This document shows positions 1 through 7,292 of a DNA stretch of 64,000 nt, one piece after another; within the stretch, counting starts at the first letter, position 1; every line of letters begins with the position of its first letter. The notes beneath the pieces were generated by a model that saw nothing but the letters and a program-made list of their open reading frames with translations, searched no databases and was not told where the DNA came from. The DNA comes from Robinsoniella peoriensis (GTDB taxonomy: Bacteria > Bacillota > Clostridia > Lachnospirales > Lachnospiraceae): assembly GCF_042680125.1 (NCBI RefSeq), contig NZ_JBHTNY010000006.1; one strand, 5' to 3'. The position numbers and the translations under genes were made by a program.

Positions 1-1
1 G

Positions 2-961
2 AAACGGGAAGATGTAGAAGCGGTATACTGTGCACTTCCCCATCTGCTGCATGAACAGGTATACTGTGATATCATTCGTGCCAAGAAGCACCTGCTGGGG
101 GAAAAACCCTTTGGAATTGATCAAAAAGCCAATCAGAAAATTCTGGAGGCCATTGCACAAAATCCGGAAGTAGTGGTGCGGTGTGCCAGCGAATATCCCT
201 ATTTTCCGGCCTGCCAGGAATTAATACGCTGGGTTAAAAATGATAAACTGGGACGGATTATTGAAGTGAAGGCAGGATTTAACCATGCCAGTGACCTGGA
301 TATTCATAAGCCCATTAACTGGAAACGTACCGTTCGCATGAATGGGGAATATGGATGCCTTGGGGATTTGGGCATTCATGCGGAACATGTACCTTTCCGG
401 CTGGGATGGATTCCGAAAAATGTTTATGCGGTACTGAGTGATATCGTAACAGAACGTCCGGATGGAAAAGGCGGCATGGCAGCATGTGATACATATGACA
501 ACGGAACGATGATCTGCCAGTGTGCCGATAAAGATGATAATGAGTTTGCCATGTATATCGAAACGAAGCGGCTGGAGCCCGGAGCTACCAGTAACTGGTA
601 TCTGGAGGTGACGGGAATGGATGCATCCGTCCGATTTTATTCGGATGACCCAAACGCTTTTCACTATCTGTATTCCGAAGGAAAGAATCAGGCGTGGAGC
701 AGGGTCAATATCGGAACAAAACCACTGATTCCTACCATTACCGGAGATATATTTGAATTTGGATTTACCGATGCCATTTTACAGATGTGGGCGGCATTTA
801 TATTGGAAGTAGAGGGAAAAGAGACAGCATTCGGCTGCTTTACACCAGAGGAGACCAGAATCTCCCATGCCCTGCATACGGCGGCATTAAAGTCTTATCA
901 GGAAAAACGGGCAGTGGAACTGGATCTTACTCCTTTGCCTGCAGATTCCCATAATCTATAA
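2..961 (+). CDS. Gfo/Idh/MocA family oxidoreductase, 5' truncated by the window edge
   Basis: The reading frame is open from base 2, so the gene starts before the window; 319 residues are visible. An early GEKPFG segment matches the EKP motif of the NAD(P)-dependent Gfo/Idh/MocA sugar dehydrogenases, where the Lys is catalytic. The rest (for example GDLGIHAEHVPFRLGW) fits the C-terminal alpha/beta substrate domain, and the His-rich GIHAEH region probably carries the catalytic His. The Rossmann GxGxxG motif lies upstream and is not seen. Members oxidise or epimerise cyclic polyols and sugars in the cytoplasm. The tandem array and the alanine dehydrogenase and aldolase genes follow on the same strand, suggesting a catabolic cluster. 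Substrate unknown. Confidence 0.85.
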   Translation, partial: KREDVEAVYCALPHLLHEQVYCDIIRAKKHLLGEKPFGIDQKANQKILEAIAQNPEVVVRCASEYPYFPACQELIRWVKNDKLGRIIEVKAGFNHASDLDIHKPINWKRTVRMNGEYGCLGDLGIHAEHVPFRLGWIPKNVYAVLSDIVTERPDGKGGMAACDTYDNGTMICQCADKDDNEFAMYIETKRLEPGATSNWYLEVTGMDASVRFYSDDPNAFHYLYSEGKNQAWSRVNIGTKPLIPTITGDIFEFGFTDAILQMWAAFILEVEGKETAFGCFTPEETRISHALHTAALKSYQEKRAVELDLTPLPADSHNL

Positions 962-998
962 TGGATAGCACGGTTGGGAATCGGGCATGAAATGCAAA

Positions 999-1181
999 AG
1001 ATTCATGATAGCAGATCATGATAGTAGATTATGATAGAAGATCATAATAGAAGATCATGATAGAAGATCATAATAGCAGATCATAATAGAAGATCATAAT
1101 AGAAGATCATAATAGAAGATCATAATAGAAGATCATAGTAAGAGATCATAAAGTAAGATCATAAAGAGAGATCATAAAAAG
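999..1181. repeat. Tandem array of 13-bp units (13 in-register copies plus one degenerate)
   Basis: Thirteen consecutive 13-bp units run without slippage from 1013 to 1181, preceded by a degenerate 14-bp copy at 999-1012. The consensus is AGATCATAATAGA. The four units from 1078 to 1129 are identical and the flanking copies drift, ending in AGATCATAAAAAG. Almost every unit contains GATC. Each also carries a CATAAT or CATGAT hexamer resembling a -10 box. The array fills most of the 252-bp gap before the alanine dehydrogenase gene, ends about 30 bp before its start codon and does not code in any frame. Confidence 0.95.
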
Positions 1182-1213
1182 GGTGCGGCGAATAGCCGGA
1201 AAGGGGTAAGTAA

Positions 1214-2326
1214 ATGAAAGTAGGTACCGTTACAGAAATTAAGAAACATGAATACCGCGTAGGCCTTACACCAAATTCAGCAAAAGCATTTATTGATCAC
1301 GGACATGCGGTTTATATACAGAAAGGCGCCGGGGAAGGATCTGGCTACCAGGATGATATGTATGAACGGGCAGGATGTATTTTACAGGATACGGCAAAGG
1401 AGGTATTTGACACCTGTGACATGATTGTAAAGGTAAAAGAGCCGCTGGAACCGGAATACCGGCTGATCAGAGAGAACCAGATTATCTATACGTATCTTCA
1501 CCTGGCAGCAGATAAAGCGCTGACGGATGCCATGCTGGAGAGCAAATGTATCGGAATTGCATTTGAGACGATAAAAGGCAGAAATGGCGGATTGCCCTGT
1601 TTAAAACCCATGAGCCAGATAGCAGGAAGATTAAGCGTTCAGGAGGGGGCGAAATATCTGGAAAAACCCTTTGGCGGAAGAGGTGTCCTGTTAGCGGGAG
1701 TTCCGGGTGTGGAACGGGCAAAAGTGGTAGTCCTGGGAGCGGGAATTGTAGGAACCAGCGCAATTAAAATTGCTGCGGGAATGGGGGCAGAAGTTACGGT
1801 TCTGGATATTAATCTGGACCGGCTGGAATACCTGGAGGACATTTATCAGGGCAGAATTAATACGGTTTTTTCCACACCCCAGCATATACAGGAATGCCTG
1901 GCAGATGCGGATCTTGTGATCGGGGCGGTATTAATCCCGGGTGCGGCGGCACCAAAGCTGATTAAAAGAGAGTATTTAAAGAATATGAAAAAAGGTGCGG
2001 TGATTGTGGATGTGGCAATTGACCAGGGCGGATGCAGTGAAGTGAGCCACGTGACTTATCACGATGATCCGGTATATGTGACAGAAGGTGTGGTCTGCTA
2101 TTGTGTTGGGAATATGCCGGGAGCGGTATCGAATACTTCTACCAATGCATTAAATAATGCCATATTAAACTACGGACTCCATATTGCAGATAAGGGTGCA
2201 GAGACGGCACTGAAAGAAGATGCGGGTCTTTTGGAAGGCTTGAATATATACAAAGGAAAGCTAACATACCGGGCAGTAGCGGAGGTTTACGGACTGGAAT
2301 TTACAGATGCCAGAGCCTGCATTTAG
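1214..2326 (+). CDS. ald: Alanine dehydrogenase
   Basis: This 370-residue protein is the usual length for NAD-dependent L-alanine dehydrogenase (alanine + NAD + H2O to pyruvate + NH4 + NADH). Family marks run in order: N-terminal RVGLTP, YLHLAAD with the catalytic His near residue 95, PMSQIAGRLSVQEGA, the Rossmann loop LGAGIVGTSA near residue 175, and VDVAIDQGG with the catalytic Asp near residue 268. ATG 1214 follows an AAGGGG ribosome site. The 13-bp repeat array lies directly upstream and an aldolase gene follows 39 bp downstream, so co-transcription is likely. Its link to the neighbouring oxidoreductase and aldolase is unclear. Confidence 0.95.
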   Translation: MKVGTVTEIKKHEYRVGLTPNSAKAFIDHGHAVYIQKGAGEGSGYQDDMYERAGCILQDTAKEVFDTCDMIVKVKEPLEPEYRLIRENQIIYTYLHLAADKALTDAMLESKCIGIAFETIKGRNGGLPCLKPMSQIAGRLSVQEGAKYLEKPFGGRGVLLAGVPGVERAKVVVLGAGIVGTSAIKIAAGMGAEVTVLDINLDRLEYLEDIYQGRINTVFSTPQHIQECLADADLVIGAVLIPGAAAPKLIKREYLKNMKKGAVIVDVAIDQGGCSEVSHVTYHDDPVYVTEGVVCYCVGNMPGAVSNTSTNALNNAILNYGLHIADKGAETALKEDAGLLEGLNIYKGKLTYRAVAEVYGLEFTDARACI

Positions 2327-2365
2327 TTTCATGCCCCAATTCAATAAAGATAAGAAGGTGTATAT

Positions 2366-3298
2366 ATGGCGATTGTGACACTAAAAGAAATATTAAAAGA
2401 TGCAAAGAACCGGAGATATGGCATTGGAATGTTTAATACCATTAATCTTGAAATGGCAAGGGCAATTATAGGGATAGCAGAAGAAGAGCGTTCCCCGGTG
2501 ATCATCGGTTTTGCCGAAGCACATCTTCCTTACGCAAATCTCGAAGACATCGCGCCGATTATGGTGAAATTTGCAAGAGAAGCAGTGGTGCCGGTTGCGA
2601 TTCATTTTGACCACGGAATGACCTTTGAATATATCATGAAGGCCATCCATTATGGCTTTACCTCCGTAATGTTTGACGGCTCCACACTAACCTATGAAGA
2701 GAATATCCGTCAGACAAAAGAAATTGTGAAAGTAGCCCACGCGCTGAACGTATCAGTGGAAGCAGAGCTGGGGCATGTGGGCGGTGCGGAAGGCGGCGGT
2801 GATGACGGGCATGAGGAAATGTATACCAAAGTAGAGCAGGCAGCTGATTTTACCGCCAGGACGGGAATTGATGCTCTGGCTGTGGCAATTGGTACAGCTC
2901 ATGGAGAATATAAGATAAAACCGGTTCTGGATATAAACCGGCTGCGGGAAATCCGAAATGCTGTGGACGTTCCATTAGTATTGCATGGAGGATCCGGGCT
3001 GACGGATCAGGATTTCCGAAGCTGTGTGGCAAATGGAATCAGTAAAGTTAATATTTTTACCGATATGTCGAAAGCTGCAGTCAACACTATTAATGAAAAT
3101 CTCTGCGGAGCACGTAAGATAAATCTTGGAAACAGCCAGGAACTGATAGAAGGAATCGTGAAAGCGGTAATGCAGCAGTTAAAGGGCTGCACCTGTACTT
3201 CCATCAGTTATCCGGAATTAATTAATTATACCATAGACGGCATAAAGGCTGAAGTAGGAAGCAAAATGCGTCTGTTTGGAAGCTCACAGAAAGCATAA
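2366..3298 (+). CDS. Class II (zinc) ketose-bisphosphate aldolase
   Basis: This 310-residue protein has the class II aldolase landmarks: HFDHG near residue 80 (catalytic Asp and zinc His), EAELG near 132, GTAHG near 173 (zinc His), LHGGSG near 208 (zinc His and phosphate loop) and NIFTD near 232 (substrate phosphate and Schiff-free enolate site). The family cleaves ketose bisphosphates, such as fructose-1,6- or tagatose-1,6-bisphosphate, to dihydroxyacetone phosphate and an aldehyde. Sequence alone does not settle which. ATG 2366 follows AGAAGGTG. A Dabb protein gene lies 67 bp downstream. The aldolase probably serves sugar-derivative catabolism with the preceding oxidoreductase. Confidence 0.9.
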   Translation: MAIVTLKEILKDAKNRRYGIGMFNTINLEMARAIIGIAEEERSPVIIGFAEAHLPYANLEDIAPIMVKFAREAVVPVAIHFDHGMTFEYIMKAIHYGFTSVMFDGSTLTYEENIRQTKEIVKVAHALNVSVEAELGHVGGAEGGGDDGHEEMYTKVEQAADFTARTGIDALAVAIGTAHGEYKIKPVLDINRLREIRNAVDVPLVLHGGSGLTDQDFRSCVANGISKVNIFTDMSKAAVNTINENLCGARKINLGNSQELIEGIVKAVMQQLKGCTCTSISYPELINYTIDGIKAEVGSKMRLFGSSQKA

Positions 3299-3365
3299 AA
3301 GAAATCGTGACGCATATCTTACAGAAACCAATTATCAAAAACATGCTAAGAGAGGAAGTGGAACT

Positions 3366-3659
3366 ATGGTAAAACATATTTTATTCTGGGCGTTAAAACC
3401 AGAGAAAAAACAGGATGCAGAAGAAATAGTAACAGAGCTGAACCGGAAATTCCAAAATATGCAGCCGCAAATAAAGGGACTTCTGAAAGCGGAAGTGGGA
3501 GCTAATTATAATGGCGGTGAATTTGACTTTGCACTCTATACGGAGTTTGTGGACAGGGTGTCGGAAACAGCGTATCAGGGACATCCGGAGCATGTGAAGA
3601 TAAAAGAGTATATAAAAGCAATTACGGTCGGGAAAGTTTGTGTGGATTATGAATGCTGA
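3366..3659 (+). CDS. Dabb (stress-responsive A/B barrel) family protein
   Basis: The product is 97 residues and opens with MVKHILFW, the typical first strand of Dabb ferredoxin-like barrel proteins. The middle has the family-typical ALYTEF and YQGHPEHVKIKEY segments (GHPEH is characteristic). The start was placed at ATG 3366, after AGAGGAAG, because longer versions of the frame would overlap the aldolase gene. Dabb proteins are small dimers of mostly unknown function; some are dimeric cyclases or decarboxylase-like enzymes. In this cluster it probably belongs to the same pathway as the aldolase. Confidence 0.88.
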   Translation: MVKHILFWALKPEKKQDAEEIVTELNRKFQNMQPQIKGLLKAEVGANYNGGEFDFALYTEFVDRVSETAYQGHPEHVKIKEYIKAITVGKVCVDYEC

Positions 3660-3787
3660 TTAAGGGACGCTTTGTATCAGGAGATAGTGTTTGTAAAGAA
3701 AAGGGGCGGACCATGACAGGCGTTTAGAAGGCTTACTGCAGAACTGGCATGAGCCATAAGCCATTTATAAACTGGGCGCTGTAGTAC

Positions 3788-3820
3788 AAGGATAGGCCAG
3801 AATTTGGCTTATCCTTTTTT
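3788..3820 (+). terminator. Rho-independent terminator
   Basis: The stem GGATAGGCCA / TGGCTTATCC (10 bp with one G-U pair, loop GAATT) is flanked by AA before and a run of six T after. It ends the ald-aldolase-Dabb transcript. Confidence 0.88.
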
Positions 3821-3920
3821 CGTGCCTATCATTAGCTGAAAAACAATTTCTGATCATTTTTGGAATGGAAAATGGAAATTGATCGCATTTCTTTCTAAAT
3901 ATAAGTTTTATTTATATTTT

Positions 3921-3936
3921 AATAGTAAAAACTATT
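3921..3936. promoter_or_regulatory. Palindromic operator, probably bound by the ROK repressor
   Basis: AATAGTAAAAACTATT is a perfect 6-4-6 inverted repeat whose end overlaps the -35 box at 3935, a position suited to repression. Its left 10 bases recur at 11588-11597 and its right 10 bases at 11654-11663, both upstream of the ROK regulator gene. Assigning the ROK protein is an inference from this sharing. Confidence 0.6.
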
Positions 3937-3963
3937 GACAATTAATTGGTATTATGCTTTAAT
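3935..3963 (+). promoter_or_regulatory. Sigma-A-type promoter of the mannoside operon
   Basis: TTGACA at 3935-3940 and TTTAAT at 3958-3963 are separated by 17 bp. The -35 box overlaps the palindrome at 3921-3936. Confidence 0.7.
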
Positions 3964-4073
3964 GTGGTTGTAATTACTAATAAATGTCATATTTATAAAG
4001 TATATTATACAATATGACGAAAACAACGGCATGTTTTTGTATAGGACTGTCGTAGGACGAAGGAGGTTTTGTA

Positions 4074-5540
4074 ATGAAAAAGAAGTTAGTAGGAATGATT
4101 TTGACGGCAGCAATGGTAGTGACCATGGCAGCAGGCTGCGGCGGCTCAGGCGGCCAGACATCAAATGAAACAGCTGGTTCTCAAAAAGAGGCAGATGATA
4201 CTGCTGCCACTCAAAAAGAATCAGGTGAAACTGCGGCTAAAGAAGAGACAAAAGCTGACAGCGAAGCTTCAACAGGAAAAACAAAACTGTCCATTACCTA
4301 TGTGGATTCTTCCGGTGAGGGAGAAAACAGCTATTTCCATAAAGAAATAGCCCAAGCATATGAGGGATGGGATAAAAAAGATCAGGTAGAACTGGATATA
4401 CGTCCAATTGTGGCAACAGAAAGTGATTATTTTACAAAGGTACAGCTGCAAATGGCAGATGAAAGTACTACACCGGATATTTATTTTGAAGATACCTTCC
4501 GTCTGTCGGCAGATGTAGCCGCAGGATACATAGCGGATATTACAGAATATACGAAGAATTATGAAGACTGGAACAATGATTCTTACTTAGAAGCAATTAA
4601 AAAAGGTGTCATGGATCCAGATGGTAATGTCTACGGAATACCATGCAGTACAGATAGCAGAGGGCTTCTTTATAACAAAGAAGTATTTAAGCAGGCAGGA
4701 CTTCCGGATGACTGGCAGCCGAAGACCTGGGATGATATTTTAAGTGCGTGCCGGACAATTAAGGAGAAATGCCCGGATGTGGTTCCTATGTGGTTTAGTG
4801 CTCCTGCAGCCGGTGGCGAGTCGACGACGATGAATACCTATGAAATGTTCCTCTATGGAACAGGGGAAAATCCTCTTTATAATGAAAGTACCGGGAAATG
4901 GGGAACCAGAAGCCAGGGAATTGAAGATTCGCTGACATTTATGAAAACCATTTTTGATGAAGACCTGGGCGGAGAAATTTCTGAACGTATGGATGCTAAT
5001 GAATGGCAGTACGGTGCAGATTATATGAGACAGGACAAGCTGGGGATTTATCTGATGGGCAGCTGGTTTGCAACTTTCTTCCAGGAAGGCGGTAATTATC
5101 AGTGGGACGGATATGAAGAAAAAGTAGGGTTTGTACCGATGCCGACACAAAAAGGTGATAATGGCGGTTATATTACCATGTCAGGCGGATGGGCATGGAC
5201 GGTTACCAAACTTTCCAAAAATCAGGAACTGGCTTTCGAATTTATCACAGAACTTATGAAACCGGATAATTTCAAGCTGCACGTGATAGGATCCGGAGCA
5301 CTTCCAACCAGAGATATGTCCGCTTATCCGGAAATTACCGGCAGACCGTTTAATGATGAAGCTACCAAGCTGTTAGGCGAAGCAAAGTTCAGACCGAAGA
5401 ATGAAAAGTATGCAGAAGTCTCCACTCATATAGCACAGATGGTTGAAGCAGCGGTAACAGGAACGGAACCGAAAGACGCCATGGAAACATTTGCAACCAG
5501 TGTGGAGTCTATTGTAGGAAAAGAAAACATTCAGGAATAA
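4074..5540 (+). CDS. Sugar ABC transporter substrate-binding lipoprotein (family 1)
   Basis: The 488-residue precursor has a lipoprotein signal peptide with lipobox MAAGC (Cys near residue 22), then a Gly/Thr/Glu/Lys-rich linker to about residue 65, then a family 1 extracellular solute-binding fold. It should be anchored on the outer face of the membrane and capture oligosaccharides for the two permeases that follow. No ATPase gene is present, as usual for CUT1 systems that share an MsmK-type ATPase. The neighbouring GH38 alpha-mannosidase suggests mannosides or N-glycan fragments as ligand, by context only. Transcription likely starts at the 3935-3963 promoter under ROK control. Confidence 0.9.
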   Translation: MKKKLVGMILTAAMVVTMAAGCGGSGGQTSNETAGSQKEADDTAATQKESGETAAKEETKADSEASTGKTKLSITYVDSSGEGENSYFHKEIAQAYEGWDKKDQVELDIRPIVATESDYFTKVQLQMADESTTPDIYFEDTFRLSADVAAGYIADITEYTKNYEDWNNDSYLEAIKKGVMDPDGNVYGIPCSTDSRGLLYNKEVFKQAGLPDDWQPKTWDDILSACRTIKEKCPDVVPMWFSAPAAGGESTTMNTYEMFLYGTGENPLYNESTGKWGTRSQGIEDSLTFMKTIFDEDLGGEISERMDANEWQYGADYMRQDKLGIYLMGSWFATFFQEGGNYQWDGYEEKVGFVPMPTQKGDNGGYITMSGGWAWTVTKLSKNQELAFEFITELMKPDNFKLHVIGSGALPTRDMSAYPEITGRPFNDEATKLLGEAKFRPKNEKYAEVSTHIAQMVEAAVTGTEPKDAMETFATSVESIVGKENIQE

Positions 5541-5575
5541 CTTCATTTTGCAGCAATGCAGAGGACGGGGGATAT

Positions 5576-6463
5576 ATGAAAAGAAAATCAAGCAGTGCAG
5601 TAATGTCAAAATTAATTTATCTGGTGCCCGCTCTGGTCGTAATCCTCATTTTCTTTATGTGGCCTATCATTATGACGATTTATTATTCCTTTACGAATCT
5701 GGCGCTTACCGGTACGGCAGCTGCAAATCTGGAATTCGTGGGCCTGGATAATTATAAAAAGCTGCTGGATGATCCGGCAGTGATTAACAGTATTATCATG
5801 ACCCTGATATTTACTGTTGGATCCGTGGCAGGACAGAGCCTGCTTGGATTTATTATCGCATATCTAATGAAACATAAGAATAAAACCTTCCGTAGAATTG
5901 TGGGGCCTATTATTTTAGCGGGATGGGTTATGCCTGAGATTGTGTGTGCCGTATGTGCATATTCCTTTTTCAATGATAAGGGAACTTTAAATGCCATTTT
6001 ATCCCTGGTGGGTATTTCCAAAATTCCATGGCTCTTTAAGTATCCGATGTTTGCCGTTATTCTGGCGAATATCTGGCATGGAACCGCATTCTCTATGATG
6101 GTATATCAATCGGCACTGGATAATGTATCGGAAGAAGTACAGGAGTCTGCAAAATTAGACGGTATCAGCAGCCTGCAGAATATCTTCTATATTATCCTGC
6201 CGATTATTAAAGAGACCATTATGACGAATACAATGCTGATTACCCTGATGACCCTGGGAGGCTTTGGAATGATCTATGTAATGACCGGGGGCGGTCCGGG
6301 AACGGCTACTCAGACATTGCCGGTACTGATGTATATCAGGGCATTTAAGAACTATCAGCTGGGATACGGTACGGCGATTTCTATGATTTTACTTGTACTT
6401 TCTGTCCTGTTCAGTATTTTCTACACCCGGGTTGCCGGAAAAGGAATGGAGGAAGGGTCATGA
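5576..6463 (+). CDS. Sugar ABC transporter permease, MalF type
   Basis: This 295-residue membrane protein has about six predicted helices, opening with a long hydrophobic segment near residues 12-35. The EAA loop is EEVQESAKLDGISSLQNIF near residue 185, which docks the ATPase. Thirty-five bases separate it from the binding-protein gene and it overlaps the next permease by 4 bases. It forms one half of the membrane channel for the binding protein encoded at 4074. Confidence 0.92.
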   Translation: MKRKSSSAVMSKLIYLVPALVVILIFFMWPIIMTIYYSFTNLALTGTAAANLEFVGLDNYKKLLDDPAVINSIIMTLIFTVGSVAGQSLLGFIIAYLMKHKNKTFRRIVGPIILAGWVMPEIVCAVCAYSFFNDKGTLNAILSLVGISKIPWLFKYPMFAVILANIWHGTAFSMMVYQSALDNVSEEVQESAKLDGISSLQNIFYIILPIIKETIMTNTMLITLMTLGGFGMIYVMTGGGPGTATQTLPVLMYIRAFKNYQLGYGTAISMILLVLSVLFSIFYTRVAGKGMEEGS

Positions 6464-7275
6464 GAGAAAAAAGAAATAAAATCATTGCCTATGGGGCGTT
6501 GACCTTTATAGCAGTTGTATTTCTTCTGCCTCTCTGCTGGGTTGTGCTGGCGTCGGTTGACGCCACCGCCAACCTTTCCGTGAAGGCACCGGATTTTACA
6601 CTGGACAATTATAAGAGCGTACTTACCAACAAGACAAACTATCTGTCTTTCTTAAATGGATTTATTATTTCTTTCGGACAATCCGTATTGGTAGTGCTTC
6701 TGGCGGGGCTGGCAGCCTATCCGTTATCCAGGTATGAGATGAAGCATAAAAAACTGTTTATGCTTTCGATGCTGTTTATGACATCTCTGCCGATTGCAAC
6801 CATTATGGTACCGGTTTATAAAATGTTTTTAACAGTCAAGTTATATGATAATCTGTTCGGTGTGATCCTATTTATGACGGCATCTGCCATGCCTTATTCA
6901 ATATGGATGATGAAGAACTTTATGGATGCCGTGCCCATGGAATTGGAGGAAGCCGCCTGGGTTGACGGTGCAGGTAAGTTAAAGGGAATTCAGAAGGTGA
7001 TTGTACCCCTTATGGTACCGGGAATATTTACAATTGCCATCTATACGTTTTCCGGAAGCTGGGGGAATTTTCTCGTGCCGTTTATTCTGATATCCAGCAG
7101 TGATAAGTATCCGGCGGCAGTAACGCTTTATCAGTTTTTTGGCACACATACCGTATCCTATGGTCTCCTGGCATCATTTTCCATTATCTATGCACTTCCG
7201 TCCATTATTTTATACGTGTTGACGCAGAGATATATGTCCAAGGGATTCAGCATGCAGGGCGGAACAAAAGGTTAA
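6460..7275 (+). CDS. Sugar ABC transporter permease, MalG type
   Basis: This 271-residue permease starts inside the previous stop (ATGA overlap), showing translational coupling. Its EAA loop is MELEEAAWVDGAGKLKGIQ near residue 160 and it ends with the MalG-like Met-Ser-Lys-Gly tail region. It pairs with the permease at 5576. Confidence 0.92.
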   Translation: MREKRNKIIAYGALTFIAVVFLLPLCWVVLASVDATANLSVKAPDFTLDNYKSVLTNKTNYLSFLNGFIISFGQSVLVVLLAGLAAYPLSRYEMKHKKLFMLSMLFMTSLPIATIMVPVYKMFLTVKLYDNLFGVILFMTASAMPYSIWMMKNFMDAVPMELEEAAWVDGAGKLKGIQKVIVPLMVPGIFTIAIYTFSGSWGNFLVPFILISSSDKYPAAVTLYQFFGTHTVSYGLLASFSIIYALPSIILYVLTQRYMSKGFSMQGGTKG

Positions 7276-7292
7276 AGAAAGAAGGTGTATTT

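Larger units (their letters stand above)
3660..4073. other. Intergenic region between the Dabb and mannoside-transporter genes
   Basis: This 414-bp gap holds a strong terminator for the upstream cluster (3788-3820), then an AT-rich stretch with a palindromic operator (3921-3936) and a sigma-A-like promoter (3935-3963) for the transporter operon. A good AGGAGG site precedes the ATG at 4074. No convincing small gene was found. Confidence 0.8.

Noticed and set aside
999..1181. CRISPR array
   Set aside because: The period is only 13 bp with no spacers; it is a simple tandem repeat.
3276..3365. 30-residue N-terminal extension of the Dabb protein
   Set aside because: It would overlap the aldolase gene, and the ribosome site lies directly before ATG 3366, where the family normally starts.
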